Positions 9,151-17,885 are shown, numbered from the stretch's first letter. The stretch: DNA of 64,000 nt from an uncultured Bacteroidales bacterium (GCA_944325415.1 CALUZW010000010.1:1-64000), one strand, 5' to 3'. The notes: generated by a model from the letters alone, not told the origin. Program-made: numbers and translations.

Positions 9151-9750
9151 ATGGAGAAACAGCGCATAAGCCCCTCGGGCGAAAAGACAGCCTGGAAACC
9201 GGGCACGATGATATACCCGCTGCCGGCGGCCCTCATCAGTTGCGGAGCCACCCCCGACGAATACAACGTACTCACGGCCAGCTGGGTAGGAACGATATGC
9301 AGCAACCCGCCCATGTGCTATGTATCGATACGGCCCGAACGCCACTCCCACCCCATTATCGAGCGCAACATGGCATTCGTCATCAACCTCACCACCGAAG
9401 AGCTAGCCCGTGTTACCGACTGGTGCGGCGTGCGCTCGGGCAAAGACTACGACAAGTTTGCCGAGTGCGGTCTCACCCCCGTACCCTCCGACAAGGTAGC
9501 AGCGCCCTACATCAAGGAAGCACCGCTGAGTATCGAATGTAACGTGCGCGAAGTGCTGCACCTGGGAAGCCACGACATGTTCATCGCCGACGTGGAAGGA
9601 GTGCTGGCCGACAACGCCTACATCGATGCCGAAACCGGAGCATTCGACATGGAGAAAGCCGGCCTGCTGGTCTACTCTCACGGACACTACTACAAGACGG
9701 GTGAGCCCATCGGCAAGTTCGGCTGGTCGGTCGAGAAAAAAAGAAAATGA
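9151..9750 (+). CDS. Flavin reductase-like FMN-binding protein (flavoredoxin type)
   Basis: This 199-residue protein is of the flavin reductase-like split-barrel family (DIM6/NTAB, flavoredoxin). It begins with PLPAALISCG and NVLTASWVGTICSNPPMCYVSIRP, the FMN-binding strand and loop. The family binds FMN and shuttles electrons or reduces free flavin. The partner here is unknown. I chose ATG 9151, which is seven bases after the pyrI stop; a longer frame would start inside pyrI. The pyrB-pyrI-flavoredoxin-glyA order suggests co-transcription with the pyrimidine genes, but I see no direct functional link. Confidence 0.85.
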   Translation: MEKQRISPSGEKTAWKPGTMIYPLPAALISCGATPDEYNVLTASWVGTICSNPPMCYVSIRPERHSHPIIERNMAFVINLTTEELARVTDWCGVRSGKDYDKFAECGLTPVPSDKVAAPYIKEAPLSIECNVREVLHLGSHDMFIADVEGVLADNAYIDAETGAFDMEKAGLLVYSHGHYYKTGEPIGKFGWSVEKKRK

Positions 9751-9791
9751 TTTTTCACGCAAGACTTGCCGCACAAGCCACAAAAAAAGAT

Positions 9792-9799
9792 TATCTTTG
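9792..9799 (+). promoter_or_regulatory. Promoter -7 element for glyA
   Basis: TATCTTTG lies 50 bases upstream of the glyA ATG. A TTG upstream (9766-9768) is 23 bases away, slightly too far for the consensus, so the -33 part is doubtful. Confidence 0.5.
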
Positions 9800-9848
9800 C
9801 CCTTTCTTTCAACTTATAGCGGAACACTAAAAATTTAATTCAAAAGCA

Positions 9849-11129
9849 ATGAAGAGAGACAACGCCATTTTCGACATCATCGCCCGCGAACGTCAGCGTC
9901 AGATGAAAGGCATCGAACTTATCGCCTCGGAAAATTTTGTCAGTGACCAGGTCATGGAAGCCATGGGTTCCTGCCTGACCAACAAATATGCCGAAGGCTA
10001 TCCCGGCAAACGCTACTACGGCGGCTGCGAAGTGGTAGACCAGTCGGAACAACTCGCCATCGACCGGCTGAAAGAGATTTTCGGCGCCGAATGGGCCAAC
10101 GTACAACCTCACTCGGGTGCCCAAGCCAACATGGCCGTGTTCATGGCCGTGATGAATCCCGGCGACAAATTCCTCGGTCTGAACCTCTCACACGGCGGAC
10201 ACCTCTCACACGGTTCGCCCGTCAACTTCTCGGGACTGATGTTCCAACCGCTTGAATACGGCGTAAAAGAAGATACCGGATATGTCGATTACGACATGAT
10301 GGAAGAGGTGGCCTTGCGCGAACGTCCGAAACTGATTATCGGTGGTGCATCGGCCTACTCCCGCGAATGGGACTACGCCCGTATGCGTCGCATCGCCGAC
10401 GAGATTGGCGCCATCTTCATGATTGACATGGCCCACCCCGCCGGACTCATCGCTGCCGGACTGCTCGACAACCCGCTGAAATATGCCCACATCGTAACCT
10501 CGACCACCCACAAAACCCTCCGCGGCCCGCGTGGCGGTATCATCTTGATGGGTAAAGACTTTGACAACCCTTGGGGCAAAACCACTCCCAAAGGCGAAAT
10601 CAAGAAAATGTCGGCACTGCTCGACTCGGCCGTATTCCCCGGCGTACAGGGCGGCCCGCTCGAACACGTCATCGCAGCCAAGGCCGTAGCTTTCGGCGAA
10701 GCACTGCAACCCGAATACAAGGAATACCAGAAACAGGTGAAGAAAAATGCCGCCGTCATGGCCCAGGCCTTCATCGACAAGGGTTACAAGATTATCTCCA
10801 ACGGTACCGACAACCACTGCATGCTCATCGACCTGCGCACCAAATTCCCCGAACTCACCGGTAAGGTGGCCGAGAAAGCACTTGTCGCTGCCGACATCAC
10901 AGCCAACAAAAACATGGTACCCTTCGACAGCCGCTCGCCGTTCCAGACATCGGGTATCCGACTGGGAACGCCGGCCATCACCACCCGCGGCGCCAAGGAA
11001 GACCTCATGCTCGAAATCGTAGAAATGATCGACACCGTACTCAAAGCTCCCGAAAACGATGCTGTCATCAAGAGCGTACGCGATAAAGTCAACGAAACGA
11101 TGAAAGCATATCCCCTGTTTGCTTACTAA
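9849..11129 (+). CDS. glyA: Serine hydroxymethyltransferase
   Basis: GlyA is a PLP enzyme that interconverts serine and glycine while charging tetrahydrofolate with a one-carbon unit. The 426-residue protein shows the family landmarks: [15 protein letters not shown] near residue 20, [13 protein letters not shown] near 48, and the PLP-lysine motif [13 protein letters not shown] at about 219-231, with lysine in THKT. The C-terminal [14 protein letters not shown] is also present. It has its own promoter element and a strong terminator. It supplies methylene-tetrahydrofolate, which ties loosely to nucleotide synthesis in the preceding pyr genes. Confidence 0.98.
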   Translation: MKRDNAIFDIIARERQRQMKGIELIASENFVSDQVMEAMGSCLTNKYAEGYPGKRYYGGCEVVDQSEQLAIDRLKEIFGAEWANVQPHSGAQANMAVFMAVMNPGDKFLGLNLSHGGHLSHGSPVNFSGLMFQPLEYGVKEDTGYVDYDMMEEVALRERPKLIIGGASAYSREWDYARMRRIADEIGAIFMIDMAHPAGLIAAGLLDNPLKYAHIVTSTTHKTLRGPRGGIILMGKDFDNPWGKTTPKGEIKKMSALLDSAVFPGVQGGPLEHVIAAKAVAFGEALQPEYKEYQKQVKKNAAVMAQAFIDKGYKIISNGTDNHCMLIDLRTKFPELTGKVAEKALVAADITANKNMVPFDSRSPFQTSGIRLGTPAITTRGAKEDLMLEIVEMIDTVLKAPENDAVIKSVRDKVNETMKAYPLFAY

Positions 11130-11151
11130 GAAAAGAAAAACCTCCAACCTC

Positions 11152-11189
11152 AATGGGCAGGCTATCCAGTATAGTCTGCCCATTTTTTT
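11152..11189 (+). terminator. Intrinsic terminator after glyA
   Basis: ATGGGCAG pairs with CTGCCCAT around an inner CTAT/ATAG helix and is followed by seven T residues. This is a clear intrinsic terminator that ends the glyA transcript. Confidence 0.9.
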
Positions 11190-11234
11190 CACCATTTTGC
11201 ACAAAAAAAGCCCTCGGCTCTCTCCCAAATGTCG

Positions 11235-11242
11235 TATCTTTG
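11235..11242 (+). promoter_or_regulatory. Promoter -7 element for the pectin enzyme gene
   Basis: TATCTTTG sits about 32 bases before ATG 11274. No TTTG is found at the expected -33 distance. The position rules out the longer open frame that begins at 11229. Confidence 0.5.
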
Positions 11243-11273
11243 GCTCTCTATACACCCCATAATGAATTTCACC

Positions 11274-14200
11274 ATGAAAAAACTGCTCACCCTCTTGGGC
11301 GCAGCCTGCGCCCTCTCCATGCAGGCCCAGCAATACGACCCGCCCTGTATCGTCGAACAGTGGAGCAATGCTTCGACCTGCGAAAAAGTCATCGACATCA
11401 ATTTCTCCGACGCCGACATGCCCGACACCTGGCCGGGCGGTACCGGTATTGCCTGCCCCTCATACAGCGAAGGAGGCTACCACAACGGTATTCTCGAAGT
11501 ACCCCTCTACGAGGGTGGTGAGAAAAGCGCGCACACCTACCCCCTGCTTTTCCACAACTGCACCTTTGCCAACCGGAATTCCAACAACGGCTATGCCGCT
11601 GCCACGGCCGCCTTTGCCCGGCAGTACTACGAAGGACAGAATGCTGTGCAGAAAAACGACTGGACACAACCGGGACACACCGTCTATCTCGAAGACGAAA
11701 TCACCTACGCCAACGGAAAACCCAATCACGGCATCGCCGGCTACGCCCACCTGTGCCGCGACGGCGCCACAACCGATGCCAACGGCAACAAAGTGAGCAT
11801 GCACGGGTGGATTGAAATCGACCACATACCCTACGTCGAACGCGTGCAATGGTCGTGGTCGTCATCGTCGTGGGGTCGCGGCGTGAAATGCGACTACAAG
11901 ATAGGCGACGGCGAGTGGCAACCCCTCGTGTGGATGGGAAGCAACCGGCAGAAAAACGGCTACACCGTATACAGCGACCAGGGCTATTTCATGGAAAACA
12001 TCATCGATGCCTCTGACGTCTCGCTGCGCTGGCGCATCTGGGACGGCGACCCGGGAACCACCACCTTCCAGACCGACGCCTCGGGAAATCCCGTCTTCAA
12101 CGTCGCCATCGACCCCTACAGAGAGCAACAGCCGGTGAAGATACACAAGATACAAATCTTCGGTAACCCCATCTCGGCCGAGCAAGCCTCGTATGCCCGG
12201 GAGAATCCGGTTTCGGACGTAGGCGACATTACCTTCGGCGGCGATGAAACCGACCCCGACGATCCCGACGACTCGCAAGATGAGGATGTGCCCTGCACAT
12301 TCAGTATCGTGGCTCCCGACGGCAGCGGCGACTATACCACCATACAGGCCGCCATCGATGCCGTGGCCGACGGCTCTCGCGGCATCATCTTCATACGCGA
12401 CGGCATCTACGAAGAGAACCTCTACGCCGGCACATCGGACGACAAGAACAAATACATCAGCCTCATCGGCGAAAGTCGCGACGGTACCATACTTACCTCA
12501 TCGACCGACCGCGGTAGCGCCCACCCGCAAAACAACTATACCGACTGCGCCGCACTGAATGTCTTTGTCAAGAAATTCTATGCCGAGAATCTCACCATAC
12601 GCAACACGGCCGGCAACGTGGGACAGGCCGAGGCCCTCTACACGGCCGGCGATGCCCACATCTTCAACAACTGCACGATCAGCGGATTCCAGGATACCTA
12701 CAAATCGAACTCGGGCAGCCGGGGCTATTTCTACAACTGCCTCATTGAGGGCGCTACCGACTTTATCTACGACAGCGGCCTCGAATGGTTTGAAAACTGC
12801 ACCATCAACTGCCTGCCCGGTGGCAGCTACATCACCGCAGCTGCCGACGCCTCGCTGAAAATGACACAAGTGCTTTACCCGCAACTCTCCGACGCCACTT
12901 TCTATGCCGGACTCTTCTTCAACCGCTGCCAAATTACCGCCGCCGACGGGGTAGCCAATAACAGCTATTACCTGGGGCGTCCATGGAAAGAGATGTGCGG
13001 AACCGCCTTTATCAACTGCACCCTCGGTTCTCACATCAAAAGCGCCGGCTGGGCTACCTGGAACGGCACCGAAAACACGGCCTCGTACTATGAGTACAAC
13101 AATGTCGATACCGAAGGGAAACCTGTCGACGTGTCGCAGCGCGTCGCATGGAGCCACCAGGCCACCCAGGCCGAATATGATGCCTACTTCAACACCACAT
13201 TCCTGTACAAGGCACAGAACCCCAACGAACTGTTCGACCCCGAGAGTCTGCTGTCCGGTATCAAAGCCCCCGGCCGTGCAACCATCAGCGGGAAAGAACT
13301 CTCTTGGGAAGCGGTGGACAATGCAGCCGGATATATGATTATGCGCAACGACAAGGTGGTAGCCTTTACCACCGAAACCGTTTACGAGGCCGACGACAAC
13401 ACGGCTGCATGGAGCGTGAAAGCCGTATCGCAACGCGGTATCACCAGCCAGGCCACCTCGTGCAAGGCTCCTCTCACGGCCTTCCCTACGGCCGAGGGAT
13501 TCGGCAAGTATGCCTCAGGAGGCCGCGGCGGTAAGGTGGTAACAGTAACCAATCTCAACGACAGCGGCGAAGGGTCGCTGCGCTGGGCCTTTGAGCAATA
13601 CAAAGACCAGCCGCTGACCATCGTATTTGCCGTGTCGGGCGAAATCGTCCTGCAATCGGAAATGAAAATCAACCGCAAGAACTGGACACTGGCAGGACAG
13701 ACCGCTCCCGGCGACGGTATTGTCATCACCCACCACAAGATGAATTTCGGCGGCTCTGAAAACTTCATCGTGCGCAACGTTCGCTTCCGCATCGGACAGA
13801 AAGACGCTCAGGGAAATATTCTCGCCGAGAACGCCTGCGGTGCCGAGAACTGTACCAACTTCATCTTCGACCACTGCACCTTCGGCTGGTCGGTCGAAGA
13901 GAACATGAACGTCTTCGACTCCCACTTCCACACCGTGCAATACTGCATCGTACACGAAGGGCTCTACAATGCCGGACACTCCAAGGGTGCCCGCGGATAT
14001 GGCTGCCAATGGGGCGGTTCGCCGGCCACCTACCACCACAACCTGCTGGCGCACAACAACAGCCGGAGCTGCCGCTTCAACGGAGCCCGTGGCGAAGACT
14101 ATGTCGTATACCTCGAATACATCAACAACGTAAACTACAACTGGGGAAGCCGTCTGGGCTGCTATGGCGGCGAAAACACGGCCGACATTACCGAATACAA

Positions 14201-15128
14201 CGGACTGAACTCTGCCCACGAATGCAACTTCGTCAACAACTACTACCGACCGGGCAAGAACACTACGAGCCAGACCTTCGTCGCCCCCTCCTACGCACGC
14301 GACGGAGCCACGTCGTGGGGACCCTCGCAATGGTACATCAACGGCAATGTCATGCACGGCAACACCTCGGTAACCACCAACAACTGGAACGGCGTGGTCC
14401 CTGATGCCGGATACTCTCTCGCCCAAATGCGCGTCGACACCCTTATCGTGCCACAGCTCAACTACTACAAATGGACGCTGCCCGTGCGCTATGGCGAATA
14501 TGATTTCGACACCTACGCCTATGCTGCCGGTGAATACGAAACCGCCCAGGAGGCCTACGAGACCGTTCTCGAAAAAGCCGGTACCATCAACCGCGACGTC
14601 ATCGAGCGCCGCATCGTCGACGATGTACGCAACGGTACCACCACCTACGGGGGCAGCAAAGGAAACGGTATCATCGACACCGAAAACGACGCCGAGGGAT
14701 TCATCGCCTACTCGACCGACTATACCGTACCGACCGACAGCGATGGCGACGGTATGCCCGACTCCTGGGAAACGGCCCACGGCCTCAACCCCCAGGTTGC
14801 CGACAACAACATGGTCAACAGCGACGGATACACCGCGCTCGAAGTCTACCTCAACAGCCTCATGGGCGAAGAGATGGATACCCACTTCACCAGTGGCATC
14901 GTTGCAGCCGAGAGTGAAGAATACAACGTGTGGTATGCCGACGGACAGTTGCACATCGGCACTGCCGCAGGACAGCCGGTTGTTGTTGCCAATGCGGCCG
15001 GACAGACTGTACTGCTCACTCGGGCCAACGCCGAAAGTCTCAGCCTCGAACACCTGCCAAGAGGGTTCTACATTGTCAGCCTCACGCAACCGAGCGGGAA
15101 ACGCGAGACACTGAAAATCATTCGCTAA
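11274..15128 (+). CDS. Secreted pectin methylesterase-pectate lyase fusion (CE8-PL1)
   Basis: This is a 1284-residue secreted enzyme with two pectin-active domains. A signal peptide spans roughly residues 1-18 (MKKLLTLLGAACALSMQA). Residues 20-330 are a domain I do not recognise, followed by an Asp/Glu-rich linker. A CE8 pectinesterase domain (about 340-640) has Asp474 in GFQDTY, Asp496 in GATDFIYD and the arginine of YLGRPW near 569. After an Fn3-like linker, a PL1 pectate-lyase domain (about 736-1040) starts GFGKYASGGRGG. A thrombospondin-3-like calcium motif (DSDGDGMPDSWE) is near 1154. The last 75 residues resemble a Por/type IX secretion sorting domain. I chose ATG 11274 over 11262 for the signal peptide. 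It de-esterifies pectin and then cleaves it. No SusC/D pair is adjacent. Confidence 0.9.
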   Translation: MKKLLTLLGAACALSMQAQQYDPPCIVEQWSNASTCEKVIDINFSDADMPDTWPGGTGIACPSYSEGGYHNGILEVPLYEGGEKSAHTYPLLFHNCTFANRNSNNGYAAATAAFARQYYEGQNAVQKNDWTQPGHTVYLEDEITYANGKPNHGIAGYAHLCRDGATTDANGNKVSMHGWIEIDHIPYVERVQWSWSSSSWGRGVKCDYKIGDGEWQPLVWMGSNRQKNGYTVYSDQGYFMENIIDASDVSLRWRIWDGDPGTTTFQTDASGNPVFNVAIDPYREQQPVKIHKIQIFGNPISAEQASYARENPVSDVGDITFGGDETDPDDPDDSQDEDVPCTFSIVAPDGSGDYTTIQAAIDAVADGSRGIIFIRDGIYEENLYAGTSDDKNKYISLIGESRDGTILTSSTDRGSAHPQNNYTDCAALNVFVKKFYAENLTIRNTAGNVGQAEALYTAGDAHIFNNCTISGFQDTYKSNSGSRGYFYNCLIEGATDFIYDSGLEWFENCTINCLPGGSYITAAADASLKMTQVLYPQLSDATFYAGLFFNRCQITAADGVANNSYYLGRPWKEMCGTAFINCTLGSHIKSAGWATWNGTENTASYYEYNNVDTEGKPVDVSQRVAWSHQATQAEYDAYFNTTFLYKAQNPNELFDPESLLSGIKAPGRATISGKELSWEAVDNAAGYMIMRNDKVVAFTTETVYEADDNTAAWSVKAVSQRGITSQATSCKAPLTAFPTAEGFGKYASGGRGGKVVTVTNLNDSGEGSLRWAFEQYKDQPLTIVFAVSGEIVLQSEMKINRKNWTLAGQTAPGDGIVITHHKMNFGGSENFIVRNVRFRIGQKDAQGNILAENACGAENCTNFIFDHCTFGWSVEENMNVFDSHFHTVQYCIVHEGLYNAGHSKGARGYGCQWGGSPATYHHNLLAHNNSRSCRFNGARGEDYVVYLEYINNVNYNWGSRLGCYGGENTADITEYNGLNSAHECNFVNNYYRPGKNTTSQTFVAPSYARDGATSWGPSQWYINGNVMHGNTSVTTNNWNGVVPDAGYSLAQMRVDTLIVPQLNYYKWTLPVRYGEYDFDTYAYAAGEYETAQEAYETVLEKAGTINRDVIERRIVDDVRNGTTTYGGSKGNGIIDTENDAEGFIAYSTDYTVPTDSDGDGMPDSWETAHGLNPQVADNNMVNSDGYTALEVYLNSLMGEEMDTHFTSGIVAAESEEYNVWYADGQLHIGTAAGQPVVVANAAGQTVLLTRANAESLSLEHLPRGFYIVSLTQPSGKRETLKIIR

Positions 15129-15162
15129 AAGAGGCCATACCAACGGCACTCTTATATAACCG

Positions 15163-15206
15163 GACATCGCCTCCCGACCACATGCGTCGGGAGGTGATGT
15201 CTTTTT
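15163..15206 (+). terminator. Strong terminator after the pectin enzyme gene
   Basis: A 16-bp stem (GACATCG then CCTCCCGAC, with its complement) carries a 7-base loop and is followed by TTTTT. It lies 34 bases past the stop codon and ahead of the convergent MATE gene. Confidence 0.92.
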
Positions 15207-15227
15207 CGGCTCTGCCGCAACAGAACG

Positions 15228-16595
15228 TTACGGTCTTTTCGGGAGGCCTGCACTCCGGCGACGGAGAAGCCACACGACAAGTATGACCAGCGTTGTCAAC
15301 CATTCGGAACAGCTCAGGGCCAGCCATATACCGCGCTCTCCCAGCCAGCGGGGCAACAGCAGGAAACAGGGCACCAGAAAAAGAAAGCCTCGTAAAAGGG
15401 CAAAGAGAGTCGACGGTTTCACCTTTTCGATACTCTGATAATAACCGATAACCGCAAGATTCAGCACAAAGAAGATAAAGCCGCACCCGTAATAGGGAAA
15501 GCCACCGACCGCGATACGGGCCGCGGCATTGTCGAGCGGCAGGAAGAGTCCGACCAGCAGCTCGGGGAAAAGCAGGAATGCGCCGGTCGACACGGCCCCG
15601 CAAATTACCGCCGTAAACAGCGACACACGCAGGGCCATACGCACCCTCTCTCCTCGACCTGTACCGTAATTGTAGCTGATAATAGGTTGCACCGACTGCG
15701 CAATGGCATTGCCTACCATGAAGACAAAAGGCAGGTAGTAGCAACTCACGCCGAAAGCACCAACGCCGTCGTCGCCCAGGTAATGCATGAACACCCGGTT
15801 ACCGACAAAGAAGAGAACCGCCATGGTAAGTTCGCCCAGCAAGGCCGCCGATCCTATCTTACACTGCACAGCCACCTGCCGGAAGAAAAAGGCGATTGCC
15901 CTGCCATGAAACGGAAGCCGGCACAAGCGTACAGCCCGGGCATAGAATGCCAGATAGACAACCGCCACAACACCTCCGCACAGACAACTGAACGAGGTAG
16001 CCAGTGCGGCTCCCATCACTCCCCAACCGAAGACAATGATAAACAACCAGTCGAGCACCACATTCACCACCGCTGAAACAATACTGCACCACATGGCCAG
16101 CTTCGGCGCACCATCGAGACGGATAGCGAAAAGGGCCACCGTTATCCACAACTGGAAGAGCATCGATGGCGAAAACCATATCAGGTAATCAACCACCAGA
16201 GGGAGCAAATGCTCCGATGCACCCAATGCGTAAGCTACCCGATGAGGGAAAGCCAGAATCACCGCGACGACCGCCAGGGCTGCAACCGTAACAAAAAGCA
16301 GCGCCTGTGTTACACCGGTCCGCGCCGGGAGAAATTTTCCCCGCGACAGATGTATCGATGCGACGACCGAGCAACCGGCCCCCACCATCAGCCCCACCCC
16401 TGTGAGAAACATGAGCAACGGCACACAGATGTTTATGGCAGCAATACCGTCGCTGCCCACCCCGTGTCCCACAAATATCCCGTCGATGGTGGTTACGGCC
16501 GAGATACTCAACATTCCCAGCAAGGTAGGGAAAAACACTTTCCTGAACAGGGTAGGAATCTTCTCATTTTCAAAATCAAGATTTGTTTTTTTCAT
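15228..16595 (-). CDS. MATE family efflux transporter
   Basis: This is a 455-residue inner-membrane transporter of the MATE family, with about 12 hydrophobic segments in two related halves. Such proteins export cationic or aromatic compounds in exchange for Na+ or H+. The N-terminus has the typical amphipathic lead (KIPTLFRKVFFPTLLGMLS), followed by TTIDGIFVGHGVG in TM1-TM2. It ends with a basic RRRSAGLPKRP tail. The substrate is unknown. It is transcribed alone. Its 5' leader holds a strong hairpin with a U-tract at 16634-16682, so its expression may be controlled by premature termination. Confidence 0.9.
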   Translation of the reverse strand: MKKTNLDFENEKIPTLFRKVFFPTLLGMLSISAVTTIDGIFVGHGVGSDGIAAINICVPLLMFLTGVGLMVGAGCSVVASIHLSRGKFLPARTGVTQALLFVTVAALAVVAVILAFPHRVAYALGASEHLLPLVVDYLIWFSPSMLFQLWITVALFAIRLDGAPKLAMWCSIVSAVVNVVLDWLFIIVFGWGVMGAALATSFSCLCGGVVAVVYLAFYARAVRLCRLPFHGRAIAFFFRQVAVQCKIGSAALLGELTMAVLFFVGNRVFMHYLGDDGVGAFGVSCYYLPFVFMVGNAIAQSVQPIISYNYGTGRGERVRMALRVSLFTAVICGAVSTGAFLLFPELLVGLFLPLDNAAARIAVGGFPYYGCGFIFFVLNLAVIGYYQSIEKVKPSTLFALLRGFLFLVPCFLLLPRWLGERGIWLALSCSEWLTTLVILVVWLLRRRSAGLPKRP

Positions 16596-16633
16596 ACACT
16601 TGGTTCTTCTTACATCATTCCTGCCTCAGACAG

Positions 16634-16682
16634 AAAAAGCCGGATAAGACGATGGTTTTACCCAGTCATCTTATCCGGCTTT
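16634..16682 (-). terminator. Terminator hairpin in the MATE gene leader
   Basis: On the minus strand GCCGGATAAGA (16649-16639 complement) pairs with TCTTATCCGGC over 11 bp, extends with AAA/TTT, and is followed by a T-run. It lies about 40 bases upstream of the MATE start codon and in the same direction, which is where an attenuator would lie. A smaller GGC-GAAA-GCC hairpin (16677-16686) overlaps its 5' arm. It could instead simply end a transcript that arrives from upstream. Confidence 0.75.
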
Positions 16683-16881
16683 CGCCCTCCGATGAGGATT
16701 ACAAAACTCTGCTTCTGTAAATATGAGGCAAAGATGGGTCAAAGATTTCAGATATGCAAGCGATGGGTTATTTTTCGCGGCACCGGGGCCTGGCCCGGAA
16801 CAGGAACACACCGCTGTACAGGCGTATATATCAGCGGGGTAGAAACGATTTCCGGCAAACAAAACCGAAAAGACCGATCAT

Positions 16882-16904
16882 AAAAAAAGCCCTCGCGTGA
16901 GAGC
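16882..16904 (-). terminator. Terminator of the 6S-like RNA
   Basis: On the minus strand GCTCTC, loop ACGC and GAGGGC are followed by TTTTTTT, with another T-run just before the stem. This is a standard intrinsic terminator. Confidence 0.85.
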
Positions 16905-17107
16905 AAAAAAAGAGATTGCGCCGTATGATGCGATGAAACTCCGAACGACAGGTTTTGAGTGCCCCTCCCCCTTTGTAATCCACCGTGCTAAGCATACCAT
17001 AAAGGCGTGGCCCGCCATTGGAGAAGAAAGCTTGTCTCGGTATTTCATAAGATTTGAAGAGTTTCCCAATCCAATACGACGCAATCTTATGTCTTAACCG
17101 TAATTGA
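16882..17107 (-). ncRNA. 6S-like RNA (Bacteroidales-1 motif candidate)
   Basis: An RNA of about 226 bases is bounded by a near-perfect Bacteroidota promoter and an intrinsic terminator. Its 5' and 3' parts pair. AGATTGCGTCGTAT (from 17087-17074) pairs with ATACGGCGCAATCT (16926-16913) over 14 bp with one G-U. After an 8x8 internal loop, GAAACTC pairs with GAGTTTC (17065-17059 with 16941-16935). Further in there are partial helices and a GGCG/CGCC hairpin. A long interrupted hairpin beside rplT is what I recall for the Bacteroidales-1 RNA, regarded as a 6S RNA relative that would bind RNA polymerase. No protein-like frame fits. The family assignment is from memory and context; the transcript boundaries are from sequence. 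Confidence 0.7.
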
Positions 17108-17113
17108 CTATGA

Positions 17114-17145
17114 CAAATATATAGCGATTAATTGAGAAAAACAAA
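17114..17145 (-). promoter_or_regulatory. Consensus promoter of the 6S-like RNA
   Basis: Minus-strand TTTG (17145-17142), a 20-base spacer and TATATTTG (17121-17114) match the Bacteroidota promoter exactly. It lies directly downstream of the rplT terminator, so the RNA is an independent transcript. Confidence 0.85.
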
Positions 17146-17153
17146 TTTCGACG

Positions 17154-17193
17154 CAAAAAAATAAGCCTCACTCCCAAGGGTGAGGCTTATTTC
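17154..17193 (-). terminator. Terminator after rplT
   Basis: On the minus strand AAATAAGCCTCAC pairs with GTGAGGCTTATTT over 13 bp around a short loop and is followed by TTTTTG. It ends the thrS-infC-rpmI-rplT transcript 18 bases after the rplT stop codon. Confidence 0.9.
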
Positions 17194-17210
17194 TATTGCA
17201 ATTTGCTCTT

Positions 17211-17564
17211 TTACTGGGCATTTTTTGCTTGCAGCACGATAGCGCGGAATGCTTCGGGATTGTTCATGGCCAGGTCGGCGAGAACTTTGCGGTTGATTTC
17301 GATTCCGGCTTTATGAAGGGCACCCATCAGTTTGGAATAGGAAAGACCTTCGAGGCGAGCTGCGGCATTGATACGTTGAATCCAAAGGGCGCGGAAATTG
17401 CGTTTTTTGGCTTTGCGGTCGCGGTAAGCGTAGGTAAGACCTTTTTCCCAGGTATTCTTGGCAACGGTCCACACATTTTTACGCGCGCCATAGTATCCGC
17501 GGGTAAGTTTCAGGATTTTTTTTCTTCTTGCTCTTGAAGCAACGTGATTGACTGATCTTGGCAT
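17211..17564 (-). CDS. rplT: 50S ribosomal protein L20
   Basis: L20 binds 23S rRNA early in large-subunit assembly. It is 117 residues long, the usual size, with the very basic N-terminal tail ([26 protein letters not shown]), the [23 protein letters not shown] core and a globular C-terminus. It is last in the thrS-infC-rpmI-rplT operon. The 123-base gap before it contains an 18-base palindrome that could serve in its autoregulation, as L20 represses its own operon in other bacteria. Confidence 0.99.
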   Translation of the reverse strand: MPRSVNHVASRARRKKILKLTRGYYGARKNVWTVAKNTWEKGLTYAYRDRKAKKRNFRALWIQRINAAARLEGLSYSKLMGALHKAGIEINRKVLADLAMNNPEAFRAIVLQAKNAQ

Positions 17565-17591
17565 AATTTTAGTTGTTTTGAATGTTAGCGT

Positions 17592-17609
17592 CTTCTCATC
17601 GATGAGAAG
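17592..17609 (-). repeat. Palindrome in the rpmI-rplT spacer
   Basis: CTTCTCATCGATGAGAAG is a perfect 18-base palindrome, forming a 6-bp stem with a 6-base loop as RNA. It lies about 30 bases before the rplT start. There is no T-run after it, so it is not a terminator. It may be an RNA control element for L20, or neutral. Confidence 0.5.
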
Positions 17610-17687
17610 CTCTTTGGGCTAAAACACTCGGTTAATACTGCTTTTTGGAAAATCGCTTTTTAGACGAAAAGGTTACTGAACAGGAGT

Positions 17688-17885
17688 TTATCTCAGGGTG
17701 AGCAACTCTTTAACGTTCTTCATGTCGGCGCGGTCAACGAGCCCGAAATGAGTCAGGTTTCTTTTCTGTTTTTTCGTCTTCTTCGTCAGGATGTGACTTT
17801 TGAAAGCGTGTTTTCTTTTGATTTTTCCTGTTCCGGTAAGGGCAAACCTTTTTTTGGCACCGGAATTAGTTTTCATCTTCGGCAT
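17688..17885 (-). CDS. rpmI: 50S ribosomal protein L35
   Basis: L35 is a small basic large-subunit protein. The 65-residue sequence begins [31 protein letters not shown], the family signature, and ends with a short hydrophobic tail. It lies 42 bases after infC and is read in the same operon as rplT, the arrangement conserved across bacteria. Confidence 0.99.
   Translation of the reverse strand: MPKMKTNSGAKKRFALTGTGKIKRKHAFKSHILTKKTKKQKRNLTHFGLVDRADMKNVKELLTLR

Noticed and set aside
10206..11333. A 375-codon minus-strand frame opposite glyA
   Set aside because: Shadow of glyA; it runs through the glyA terminator and has no recognised motif.
13515..15167. A 550-codon minus-strand frame over the pectin enzyme gene
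   Set aside because: Shadow of the plus-strand gene; the plus-strand translation has clear CE8/PL1 motifs and this one has none.
16596..16745. TPP, fluoride or preQ1 riboswitch in the MATE leader
   Set aside because: The conserved core motifs of these classes (for example CUGAGA for TPP) are absent.
16897..17097. Short coding frames on both strands in the 16878-17100 spacer
   Set aside because: The same stretch is explained by a structured RNA with promoter and terminator; the translations do not resemble proteins.
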